Source: Halorussus aquaticus
GTDB taxonomy: Archaea; Halobacteriota; Halobacteria; Halobacteriales; Haladaptataceae
DNA: 64,000 nt
Assembly (NCBI RefSeq): GCF_024218795.1
Contig: NZ_CP100402.1
Coordinates: 310,001-374,000 of the forward strand
Direction: 5' to 3'
In this document: piece after piece, positions 1 to 8,692 of the stretch
Numbering within the stretch: the first letter of the stretch is position 1
Layout: the number at the start of each line of letters is the position of its first letter
The notes under the pieces: model-generated
The model's input: only the letters and a program-made list of their open reading frames with translations
Database searches by the model: none
Told to the model about the DNA's origin: nothing
Position numbers and translations under genes: made by a program

Positions 1-780
<780 letters not shown>

Positions 781-906
781 CATACCGCACTGCGCCCGTT
801 CAACACGGGTCCAGGCGCAAACTGGATTGCACGAAATCATACGGTTGTCACAGTTGAACCACCGACGTTGGACACACTGTTCGCGGTTCGATTCCGCGAG
901 TCGGCG

Positions 907-1028
907 TTAAGGCGGCCATAGCGGCGGGGAACCACCCGTACCCATCCCGAACACGGTAGTTAAGCCCGCCTGCGTTCCGGCAAGTACTGGAGTGCGCGAG
1001 CCTCTGGAAACCCCGGTTCGCCGCCACC
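907..1028 (+). rRNA. rrf: 5S ribosomal RNA
   Basis: This is a complete archaeal 5S rRNA of about 122 nt. It starts TTAAGGCGGCCATAGCGG and carries the conserved CCCGTACCCATCCCGAACAC loop and the GGAGTGCGCGAGCC arm. It closes with CGCCGCC, which pairs with the 5' GGCGGC. It lies about 125 nt after the 23S end, the usual haloarchaeal spacing. A short stem (GCGGTTCGATTCCGC) sits in the spacer just upstream and is probably part of precursor processing. No tRNA-Cys, which often follows 5S in haloarchaea, is seen downstream. Confidence 0.96.
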
Positions 1029-1040
1029 CACTCATACCAC

Positions 1041-1080
1041 ACCCGCTTCAGGCACCGCGCCCAAAGCGGGTTTCTTCATT
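1041..1080 (+). terminator. Probable rRNA operon terminator hairpin
   Basis: The arms ACCCGCTT (1041-1048) and AAGCGGGT (1064-1071) form a perfect 8-bp stem. The following TTTCTTCATTTC is T-rich. It lies 12 nt after the 5S end, where the rRNA transcript should stop. Confidence 0.6.
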
Positions 1081-1514
1081 TCGAACCAAACGTAAGGGTC
1101 GGCCTCTGCTTTGATACGATATCCAAACTACTCGTGGTCACGCTCTGAGAATGTATATCGAATCGTACGAATATTGGTGACTCCACGACAGGTGCAATTT
1201 ACAGAGAGTTCTTGGAGTGCTCACTTCTCTATCTTCAAGAAGGAATCTTCCAGGCTCTGTTTGTGTCTTTACATAGCGTAAACTATGTGTCAATCTGGGC
1301 TGAGAATGGCGGCTCAGTTGCTATCGTCCTTACTAGAGGCTCAGTGGGGGAACTATTCGTCATTACCGCGAACAACGAGTATGCGGTTCACAGTGAACGA
1401 AGGTGCGTTTTTGTCTTGCCAAGATGGCGTGACGGAGAGAGGGTTTCGGAAAGGACAGGTCTCACTGAGAATTGATGCCGAAGTCGGTATGATGGGGGAG
1501 TCGCTAGTATACGT
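1081..1514 (+). other. Intergenic region, no gene recognised
   Basis: This 434-bp stretch separates the rRNA operon from the RNase Z gene. Two overlapping short plus-strand ORFs occur in it. They lack haloarchaeal acidic composition and use all three frames equally, so I do not call them. The promoter of the downstream gene should lie here, but no clear TATA element stands out. Confidence 0.5.
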
Positions 1515-2438
1515 ATGGAAGTTACCTTTCTCGGAACGAGTGGGGCTATCCCCACGATAGAACGGAATCCGAGTGCAATTTTGCTTCGGCGGGACGGTGA
1601 ACGGTTTCTCTTCGATGTCGGTGAAGGAACACAGCGTCAAATGATGCGCTATTCTACTGGTTTCGACATTACTGCTATCTTCCTCACTCACCTTCACGGA
1701 GACCATATTCTCGGCCTACCAGGATTACTTCAAACGTTGGAATCAATCGAACGAGAAGCACCACTCACAATCTACACCCCAATAGGAACTGGAGAAAATA
1801 TCACACAGTTGCTTACGGCTACGGAAACTGATCCAAAGTACCCTGTTTCGATTCAAGAAGTTAATCCCGATGAGGTTGCTGTTGACCATGATGAGTACCG
1901 GATTCAGGCGTTCGAGACAAACCATCGAACGCAGTCCGTAGGGTACGCCTTCATCGAGACAGAGCGAAAGGGCCGTTTCGACCGCGAACGGGCCGAAGAA
2001 CTCGGTGTCCCTGTTGGACCAAAATTCCAGCAACTCCACGAAGGACGGTCTATCGAACTCGATGACGGAACAGTGGTCCATCCAGATCAAGTTGTCGGTG
2101 ATCCCCGTCCTGGGAGACGGGTTGTGTATACTGGTGATACTCGACCCTCGGACACCACGGTTTCCGTAGCTACGGATGCCGATCTCCTCGTCCACGAGGC
2201 GATGTTCACTCAGGAGTCCACAGATCGAGCACGACAGACGGGTCATTCAACGAGTCGGGAGGCCGCCGAGATCGCCCGTCGTGCCGATGTTGATCGTCTT
2301 GCATTAACTCATGTTTCATCCAGATACGGAAATGATACTAGCGAGATAGAAGCCGAAGCGCGCGAACGTACTGATGTGGAAGTCTTTGTTCCTGATGATG
2401 GAACCACCCTTACTATTCCATATCCGGACCAAGACTGA
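1515..2438 (+). CDS. rnz: Ribonuclease Z
   Basis: This is the tRNA 3'-processing endonuclease, which removes 3' trailers from pre-tRNAs lacking encoded CCA. The 307-residue length is typical. The N-terminus MEVTFLGTSGAIP is the usual RNase Z start. The metallo-beta-lactamase zinc motif HLHGDH lies at about residues 59-64. Further metal ligands include the Asp of YTGDTRPSD, the His of VHEAMF and the late LTHVSSRY. It starts a run of genes after the rRNA operon and converges on the next operon. The start is the ATG that gives the canonical N-terminus. Family assignment is firm; specificity is inferred from family. Confidence 0.96.
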   Translation: MEVTFLGTSGAIPTIERNPSAILLRRDGERFLFDVGEGTQRQMMRYSTGFDITAIFLTHLHGDHILGLPGLLQTLESIEREAPLTIYTPIGTGENITQLLTATETDPKYPVSIQEVNPDEVAVDHDEYRIQAFETNHRTQSVGYAFIETERKGRFDRERAEELGVPVGPKFQQLHEGRSIELDDGTVVHPDQVVGDPRPGRRVVYTGDTRPSDTTVSVATDADLLVHEAMFTQESTDRARQTGHSTSREAAEIARRADVDRLALTHVSSRYGNDTSEIEAEARERTDVEVFVPDDGTTLTIPYPDQD

Positions 2439-2460
2439 GAAGATAACTGTCTACCACTTC

Positions 2461-2868
2461 TCAGAATATATTCCGTGAAAGAGAGCGAAAACGGGGAAAA
2501 AGACCATCACTGCTAAAATCCGCTATAAGAGAACGTATTGTACTCGGTTTCGGCGCTTCCTTCGAGAGTGTCTCATTCTCAAGATGGGTAGAAACGTGGT
2601 GAAGGAACGCGATTGCGTTCTTCCGAGCCTTCTCACGAGTTTCATACTGTGCAATAGGATAGTCGTGACGCGTCACACGTCCGTTTGGACTAATTGTCGA
2701 GAGGCGGAGCTTGAACAATGGTGCGTCCGACGCAGGTATGAGAACGGAGACCAGAAACGTCGTTTCAGAGTCAGTTTGATGTCGATACTCGAATACGACT
2801 GACTCTCGTTGCTCTGCAGGCGGGACTTCAGACCAGTCCGCTGGTAGTTCAGTATCCGGATTAGTCAT
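2461..2868 (-). CDS. Hypothetical haloarchaeal protein
   Basis: This protein of about 135 residues has an acidic N-terminus (MTNPDTELPADWSEVPP) and no motif that I can name. The middle reads like a small alpha/beta domain with strands around FLVSVLIPA and FKLRLSTI. It is the last gene of a three-gene minus-strand operon with the RecA-like protein and the zinc-finger protein upstream. A GTG at 2880, directly abutting the upstream stop, is an alternative start and would add four residues. I chose the ATG at 2868 because the resulting N-terminus looks more typical. Function unknown. Confidence 0.75.
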   Translation of the reverse strand: MTNPDTELPADWSEVPPAEQRESVVFEYRHQTDSETTFLVSVLIPASDAPLFKLRLSTISPNGRVTRHDYPIAQYETREKARKNAIAFLHHVSTHLENETLSKEAPKPSTIRSLIADFSSDGLFPRFRSLSRNIF

Positions 2869-2880
2869 GTCGATAGCCAC

Positions 2881-3543
2881 TTAATACTGGTTGAGATGTG
2901 CACGCGTTGATCGAAGTTCAAATTCGATCCGATCATCGGGCCGTTTCGTCATCCAGAGTATACCATCGACGCACGTCGCGAGCTCTCTCATTGTCTCTTC
3001 GTCGTGTGCCGTGTAATCGAGACCAAAGAGACCGAGTCCACCCGGTGTTCGAATTCCAGAGATGCGACTGAGGACTGTCGAAACACGCTCGACAGGAGTT
3101 GATGCCAAAATAGGTGAGAGTGAACGAATAACGAGATGGCGCTGACCGGTTATCGGACCGCCTATTCCGGCTAACTCGGAAATAGCGAGAACGAGGCGTT
3201 CAAGGTCATCCGGTGCCGGGATTGATATCGTCGGAGTATCCTCATAGGGTGCCGAAATGTACTGTTCGGAAGTCATGTCGACGAGACGGAGTTGCGAAGG
3301 GTCTGCGGTCGGACAGACACGTTCGTATCGGCCAATTGTCTCAGATGCATTTTCAGTTGTCGTGACGACAACTGACGTATCAGCATTACTGCTATAATGG
3401 CAGAGGGCTCGGAGACAAAGAGCGTACGTTGTTGGATCGATTGTCCCAGCTACGAGAACGGTTGTGCCGTCCGCTAAAGCTTCGGGGAAATTCTCAACAG
3501 TGTGTTCAACTCCGTCCGTAGGTTGTTGTGATGAGTTCTCCAT
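2881..3543 (-). CDS. RecA-fold-like signalling protein (DUF7504-type)
   Basis: This 220-residue protein resembles the haloarchaeal degenerate RecA/KaiC-like family. It has strand-turn segments TTVLVAGTID, TSVVVTTTENASET, QRHLVIRSLSPIL and VDGILWMTKRPD in the usual order. There is no clear P-loop, as is common in that family, so ATPase activity should not be assumed. I use the internal ATG at 3543 (MENSSQQPTDG), which follows the upstream zinc-finger gene's stop by 5 nt. The longer upstream reading is basic and overlaps that gene. It is the middle gene of a three-gene operon. Relatives often sit beside sensory or chemotaxis genes. Family assignment is moderate and role unknown. Confidence 0.7.
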   Translation of the reverse strand: MENSSQQPTDGVEHTVENFPEALADGTTVLVAGTIDPTTYALCLRALCHYSSNADTSVVVTTTENASETIGRYERVCPTADPSQLRLVDMTSEQYISAPYEDTPTISIPAPDDLERLVLAISELAGIGGPITGQRHLVIRSLSPILASTPVERVSTVLSRISGIRTPGGLGLFGLDYTAHDEETMRELATCVDGILWMTKRPDDRIEFELRSTRAHLNQY

Positions 3544-3548
3544 AATTG

Positions 3549-3761
3549 TTAGCCTCCCTCTTGAGATAGTGTTCGCCGTGAGGACCCCGACAATTTGGTG
3601 AGTGCGTGTTCGGGATAGTACCTCGCGCCGCACAGTGGACACTCTGCAACTTGAACGGTACCACGCCACTCCGTGGAGATTGAGAGGTCACGCACGTGGA
3701 CTACTCGTTCGTTGAGGGCGGTCCCACAGTCCGCGCAGGGGAGATCTGTTTCGTTGGTCAT
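3549..3761 (-). CDS. Small zinc-ribbon protein
   Basis: This 70-residue protein has two Cys pairs, CADCG near the N-terminus and CPLCG near residue 42, and ends with basic residues. The arrangement predicts one zinc ribbon. It is the first gene of the minus-strand operon that continues with the RecA-like protein 5 nt downstream, so it may act with it. Haloarchaea encode many such mini zinc-finger proteins, mostly of unknown role. Confidence 0.75.
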   Translation of the reverse strand: MTNETDLPCADCGTALNERVVHVRDLSISTEWRGTVQVAECPLCGARYYPEHALTKLSGSSRRTLSQEGG

Positions 3762-4028
3762 AGGTGCGGTGTCTCTACCGGGTCCTGCTCAGCCCCGTCA
3801 AGGGACACCCAACGACCGCCGGGGACGGACCGCCGCCGGCACGGCGCATCTCAGAGCAGTGCCATCGGAGGACGCCCCTGTGATGGTGGCGAACCGATGG
3901 GCGAGTGGAAAAAGGACGGGACGGAGTTCGGGATACGATTGCTACTTTTGTCGTGACCGATAAATAGATTTCGCCCCAGTAGTCGGCGATTCCTCGGTCA
4001 GTACGTCGGTAACGCGAACACAGTGCTA

Positions 4029-5945
4029 CTAATCGAGTCGGAACGTCTCTGTGTTCTTCGGAGCGTACGTTCGGAGATTGAATTTCTGATACAGTGCAGA
4101 GGAAAACTGGTCTGTCGCTGATTCGTCACCGTGAACGCAAAGCACTTCCTGTGGACGGGGCTCCATCGTCCGGACGAAGTCCTCGAGTCCGTTTCGATCT
4201 GCGTGTCCCGAGAATCCACTTACCGACTCAACGCGGAACTGAAGCGTCAGCTCCTTTCCACGGCGTCGGTCACTGAACGGAATCTTGCGTTCGCCGCGTT
4301 GGATTCTTCGACCGAGTGTCCCCTGAGCCTGATACCCCACGAAGAGGAGGGTATTTTCAGGATCTCCGCCGAGCAGTTCGAGCCACGACATGATTGGGCC
4401 ACCCGTTACCATTCCGGAGGTCGAGAGTATAATGCAGGGGTCACCGGACGCTATCTCCTCGCGCATCTGGTCGCCGCCGTCCACCTGCTGGAACTGGTCG
4501 GCGAGGAACGGATTCTCGTCCTCGTGGAGGATCCGCTGGCGCAGTCCATCGCGCAGGAACTCGGGATACGCCGTGTGAATCGCCGTCGCCTCCCGAATCA
4601 TCCCATCGAGGTAGACCGGCATCGTCGGAATCTTCCCTTTTCGCATCGCCTCCTCAAGGACTAACATAAGCTCTTGGGACCGACCGACAGCGAACGCTGG
4701 GATAACGACCGTTCCGTCTCTCTCAGACGTTTCGTTAATCAGTTCGATAAGACGACGCTCGCTGTCCTCTTGATCCGTCTGATAGTCGTTTCGTCGGCCG
4801 TACGTCGACTCTAGTACGAGCGTCTCGACGCGCGGGAAATCGTTCGATGCCCCGTTGAACAATCGTGTATCTGTATAATGAATATCCCCTGAGAAAACGA
4901 GATTGTGGAATCCACTTCCGATATGGAAATGTGCAACTGCACTCCCTAGAATATGTCCTGCGTTGTGGAGCGTCAGTTTGATACCCGGTGCTATATCGGT
5001 GACGTCGCCATAGTCGAGTGTAATCGTGTGTTTGAGTTCCTCTCGAACCATCTCGCTCTCGTATGGCGGTGTACGCCCTTCCTTTGCGGCGACGTCGAGA
5101 TAATCGAGTTGCAGTAAACCCATCAAGTCTCGCGTCGCTTCTGTCGTGTATACCGGGCCGTCATACCCATATTTGAAGAGGAGTGGGAGAAGCGCACTGT
5201 GGTCTAGATGTGCGTGCGTCAATACGACAGCGTCGAGATCAGCGATGGGATTCGCCTCCGGAAGTTGCAGGTACGGTACTTCACCCTCGGCCCCCGGCTT
5301 ATCACCACAGTCGATGAGAACGCGTGACTCTGGAGTACTCAGTACAAAACTAGCTCGGCCAACCTCACGGCAACAACCGAGCGTAGTTACACGCACCCAC
5401 TCTGGGTCCTGACTAGATTCACGGTGAATCTCCTCCCCCACTTGCTCCAAAAATTGCCGGCGTTCGCCGCGTTCCTGCTTGAGGAAGTTCCGGACGTTGT
5501 CGACCGTCGACGATTCCATCGGTGGTGTTCGGAGGACTTCCGGCGTCCAACCGACTTCTTTGGTTATCTCTCGAAGTGTACTGGCCCGACTCCCGATAAC
5601 GAGTCCCGGTTTCTCGGCCTCAATCAGCACCTCTCCAGTTTCGGGATAGAATTCTAGGTTCGTGATCCCTGCTTTATCGGGAATGAGATTGCGGATTCTT
5701 GGTTCTGCGTCGGCCGGACTCGTCTGCGTTCCCGGTGCGGGTCGGACGGTAATTCGCTTGCGTACCGTACTTGCGAGTCGGCGGACAAGCCCATCCTGTT
5801 CAGCAAACTTCCGTGGCGTATCAGTATAGATGATGAGTTCCGGGCCTTCGTACGTGACTCTCGAGATGGAGAGATCGTCCGGAATCTCGTTGGTAAGTTT
5901 CTCTCGTACCGAATCAAGTGCGGTCGTGTTATCGTTTGTAGTCAT
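4029..5945 (-). CDS. fttA: KH/beta-CASP ribonuclease FttA (aCPSF1), transcription termination factor
   Basis: This is the archaeal homologue of CPSF73/Ysh1. It is an endo- and 5'-3' exoribonuclease that cleaves nascent RNA and terminates RNA polymerase. At 638 residues it matches the family. Two KH-like domains occupy about 1-145 (GLVIGSRASTL is the KH GXXG-type loop). The metallo-beta-lactamase domain follows, with HAHLDH at 244-249, HNAGHILGS and the SGDIHYTD motif. The beta-CASP insert carries ESTYGRR and AFAVGRSQE, and the C-terminal SGFSGHADR motif is present. All catalytic residues appear intact. It is a single gene, divergent from the next operon. Haloarchaea carry several paralogues, but the KH domains mark this as the FttA type. 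Confidence 0.95.
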   Translation of the reverse strand: MTTNDNTTALDSVREKLTNEIPDDLSISRVTYEGPELIIYTDTPRKFAEQDGLVRRLASTVRKRITVRPAPGTQTSPADAEPRIRNLIPDKAGITNLEFYPETGEVLIEAEKPGLVIGSRASTLREITKEVGWTPEVLRTPPMESSTVDNVRNFLKQERGERRQFLEQVGEEIHRESSQDPEWVRVTTLGCCREVGRASFVLSTPESRVLIDCGDKPGAEGEVPYLQLPEANPIADLDAVVLTHAHLDHSALLPLLFKYGYDGPVYTTEATRDLMGLLQLDYLDVAAKEGRTPPYESEMVREELKHTITLDYGDVTDIAPGIKLTLHNAGHILGSAVAHFHIGSGFHNLVFSGDIHYTDTRLFNGASNDFPRVETLVLESTYGRRNDYQTDQEDSERRLIELINETSERDGTVVIPAFAVGRSQELMLVLEEAMRKGKIPTMPVYLDGMIREATAIHTAYPEFLRDGLRQRILHEDENPFLADQFQQVDGGDQMREEIASGDPCIILSTSGMVTGGPIMSWLELLGGDPENTLLFVGYQAQGTLGRRIQRGERKIPFSDRRRGKELTLQFRVESVSGFSGHADRNGLEDFVRTMEPRPQEVLCVHGDESATDQFSSALYQKFNLRTYAPKNTETFRLD

Positions 5946-6395
5946 ATGTTACTGGAGGTGAACCGGGAGAGTGACCGACTGACGGAAGCGGACAAAGTTT
6001 CCAGTAGGCAGGCTCCCAGCACGGTCCGTGTACATTTCTTGAACCAGCGGAACACTGTCGCCGATTTTCGCGGGTAGTAACACCGACTATCGACCAATGA
6101 TATCGAGACAGTGAGTCCACCAGCATACGAACGGATGAAATCGTTCAATTAGGAATTCCCGACGAACCGTATAAATCTTTTCTGCTGTCTACAACTACCG
6201 TGAACCGCCTCGGGGTCAAGCCCCGAGGCACTCGGCCTCCTATTTCTGTAGAAGTAGATAATCCGACTTAACGCGGTGACCCGAGAACCAGACGAGAATT
6301 ACTCCCCTCGAGTATCTGCTTTCTCAACTTGCTTAAGTACTGGGTCTGTACTGCCGTAGAACGTGTAAGACGGGAATTGCTCCCGTATCGGGTTA
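5946..6395. other. Intergenic region between fttA and the AddAB-like operon
   Basis: No convincing gene lies in this 450 bp. It contains the long hairpin annotated separately. A second small inverted repeat (ACGGGA at 6370-6375, TCCCGT at 6381-6386) lies directly before the downstream GTG start and could be an operator. Divergent promoters for both flanking genes are expected here. Confidence 0.5.
6207..6229. repeat. Perfect 9-bp hairpin resembling an IS200/IS605-type end
   Basis: The arms GCCTCGGGG (6207-6215) and CCCCGAGGC (6221-6229) flank the 5-nt loop TCAAG. Similar GC-rich hairpins with this loop are, from memory, found at ends of haloarchaeal IS200/IS605-type elements and their MITE derivatives. 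No transposase gene adjoins it, so it may be a solo remnant or simply a terminator. Confidence 0.4.
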
Positions 6396-7433
6396 GTGAC
6401 TCGCCTGATTCTGTTCGTTACTCACGGTAGACAAGCCACCGTGTTTTCAATCGCTATCGACCGTACAGTCAGACGTCCAGAATATGGGTTGGAGCGTTAT
6501 TCGAACAGAAACGTATTTACCCTGTTGACTGGACTTCAGAAATCAGCACCGATTTATTGGACATTCCGTTCCAGGTTTGGCCTTCACGTGACACCGAAAC
6601 AACTGAATGAATGCGTTTCAGACGTGCTGCCGAACGATTTCCCGTTCACCGTCTCTATCGGCGTAGCGGACGACCTCTGGACGTCCGCGAGTCGGTCTCC
6701 GACTCCACGTCATCTCGTCGTCACGCCGGTTCAACTCCACCGACGAAACGTCCAGCGACGACTTCGGGAAACTGCTCGGCCTCGAAGCGAGTTCACGTTC
6801 GCACGGCTAATCGACGTCGCTCGCGACCTCACCGGGGCCGCGCGAGAAGTGACGTCAGACGACCCACCAACCGAGACGCTCGACCGTATCGACCGACTCG
6901 CCCTTACACGACGGATTCTCCGCGATGACGCTGTTCCTAGTGAGACGCTTGCTCGGGCCGTCGGTTCTCCTGCTGTCGACCACGCCGAGCGAATCGAGCG
7001 GGCCCGGACCAGTCTCGGCATGGTGACCGGGTTCCATCCGGAGCGCTTAGAATCGTTACGCAGCATCGTCGACGAGATGAGTGGGGCCGCGGCCGACGAC
7101 GCGGCGGACCTCTTGGAGGGATTGGTCGCCTTACAGGCGACGCTCGTAAATCGTACCGAGGTGGCTGTTTCCGATACTGACCTCCTGCGTTTCGCAACCC
7201 GACGACTAGCTGGCACGCCAACGGTTTGGAAACGCGCGTACCCCGATATCGACCGCGTCTCGGTTGCGGGCGTGAGCATGCTCACTGCGACGTTAGAAGA
7301 CTTCCTCCGAACGGTCGGCAGACAAACGTCGGTTGACGTGTCGCTGTACCTCCGAAACGGAACTGGACCCGCTATCGTCGACCAACTCAGCCGACAGTCC
7401 GTCACGTTCGAACCGGGGGTGGACGTGTCGTGA
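6396..7433 (+). CDS. First gene of an AddAB-like helicase-nuclease operon
   Basis: This 345-residue protein starts with GTG and overlaps the next gene by GTGA, so the two are translationally coupled. It is rich in Arg/Asp helices (PRHLVVTPVQLHRRNVQRRLRETARP) and shows no P-loop. Its position upstream of an AddB-like C-terminal half suggests it supplies the N-terminal part of an AddB/RexB-type inactivated helicase, split into two polypeptides. I see no catalytic motif. Assignment rests on operon context and is moderate. The alternative is a separate haloarchaeal subunit of the same complex. Confidence 0.65.
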   Translation: MTRLILFVTHGRQATVFSIAIDRTVRRPEYGLERYSNRNVFTLLTGLQKSAPIYWTFRSRFGLHVTPKQLNECVSDVLPNDFPFTVSIGVADDLWTSASRSPTPRHLVVTPVQLHRRNVQRRLRETARPRSEFTFARLIDVARDLTGAAREVTSDDPPTETLDRIDRLALTRRILRDDAVPSETLARAVGSPAVDHAERIERARTSLGMVTGFHPERLESLRSIVDEMSGAAADDAADLLEGLVALQATLVNRTEVAVSDTDLLRFATRRLAGTPTVWKRAYPDIDRVSVAGVSMLTATLEDFLRTVGRQTSVDVSLYLRNGTGPAIVDQLSRQSVTFEPGVDVS

Positions 7434-8692
7434 CCTCCGGAGAACTGCTCCCGCTCGATTCCGTCGTGCCGACGTTCTCGATGACTGTTCGAACGAGAAC
7501 CGTGGAGGCTCGGATAGTGATGGCGACCGTGGCTGGACTCACCGCGCGCGGCGTCTCACCGAGTGACGTGACGGTCGTCGTCCGCGATGCCGACCAGTAC
7601 GAAGACCCGCTGAGACGGGCCGCAAACCGATACGGTGTCACACTGAACTTCTGGATTCAACTTCGTCTCAAACGAACACTTCCGTATCGGCTGGCCGTCG
7701 CCGTCGTCAATCTTCTCGTCGCGCGTGAGGAGTCAGATCTACTGCCCGCTGACGCGCTCCTTGCACCGTTGCGGTTTCAGTGGACACCACCTGAAGCCAC
7801 ATCACCCGAAGCCGAGGCTCCTGATACCGCTGGCGACTGGCCGCTGTCGGCCGAGACGGTCGAGGCGCTGTCTCGACGTGTCGCCGGTGAACGCCACCGA
7901 GTCGCGGCTTGGCGGAACCGGATCGGAGACGTCACCGGCGGTGACTCGCGGTTCGACGCCTACGTCGAGTGGCTCGATGGTTGTCCGTCGTCGCCGGACC
8001 CCGATGACGTGCGAGAGACGCTCGTACCGTTGTTCGACGCCTACCGGAAGCGCGTCCTCCCGATGCGGCAGGCAGACGACGCCACGCTCACGGAGACGGC
8101 CCGGACCGCCAGAGCACTCGCGCGACTCGTCGAAGACGGTGATGGACTCGTCGGCGAACTCGCCGTCAAGTACAGGTCGTGGCTCGACGACGACTACGGT
8201 GAGCAGTCGTGGGCGACGGTTCGAGAACTCTGCGATGCACTTGCGACGACCGTCCCGGGTCGCCGAGAGTATCCGACTGCACGTGCCGTCGACGTGATGG
8301 AGGCCAACGACGTGTGGGGCCTCAGTATCCCGTACGTCATCGTCGCGGGTCTCGTGGACGGAGAGTGGCCGCGTCCGCCTGACAGCGAATTCCCGGCAGG
8401 CTTCCGGGAGCGAGTGAGTGATACCGAAGGAGTCGGGGAGAACGTTCGGCCGCGGTCGGGGTGGACGGAAGGCCGGGAGTTCGATCAGTTCGCCGACGCG
8501 GTTGTGGCGGCCAGTGAGGCGCTCGTCGTGACGCGACACGAGTACGACTTCGACGGCGTCGAACGTCCTCCGTCGCCGTACGTCCGGCTATTGGACCCGA
8601 CACCTGTCGACGACCCGGAGGTCGATACCCTCCTCGCCGAGCGTCAGCTACCGCCTCGACTGGCCGCAATCTCGGAGGAGGCCTCGAACTGA
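7430..8692 (+). CDS. AddB/RecC-like helicase-nuclease subunit
   Basis: This 420-residue protein carries a motif reminiscent of AddB/RexB and RecC subunits. The stretch AVDVMEANDVWGLSIPYV is followed by IVAGLVDGEWPRPPDSEFP. It matches the pattern in which a UvrD-type motif V/VI region is kept without ATPase function. It starts at a GTG overlapping the previous stop, and its stop overlaps the ATG of the large helicase at 8692. That makes an unbroken three-gene operon. It probably scans or holds DNA ends for the helicase. No nuclease triad is evident. The family call is by resemblance. Confidence 0.65.
   Translation: MTSGELLPLDSVVPTFSMTVRTRTVEARIVMATVAGLTARGVSPSDVTVVVRDADQYEDPLRRAANRYGVTLNFWIQLRLKRTLPYRLAVAVVNLLVAREESDLLPADALLAPLRFQWTPPEATSPEAEAPDTAGDWPLSAETVEALSRRVAGERHRVAAWRNRIGDVTGGDSRFDAYVEWLDGCPSSPDPDDVRETLVPLFDAYRKRVLPMRQADDATLTETARTARALARLVEDGDGLVGELAVKYRSWLDDDYGEQSWATVRELCDALATTVPGRREYPTARAVDVMEANDVWGLSIPYVIVAGLVDGEWPRPPDSEFPAGFRERVSDTEGVGENVRPRSGWTEGREFDQFADAVVAASEALVVTRHEYDFDGVERPPSPYVRLLDPTPVDDPEVDTLLAERQLPPRLAAISEEASN

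Noticed and set aside
880..906. T-arm-like sequence GGTTCGATTCC before 5S rRNA, as if part of a tRNA
   Set aside because: No acceptor, D or anticodon arms can be folded around it; it fits an rRNA processing stem in the spacer.
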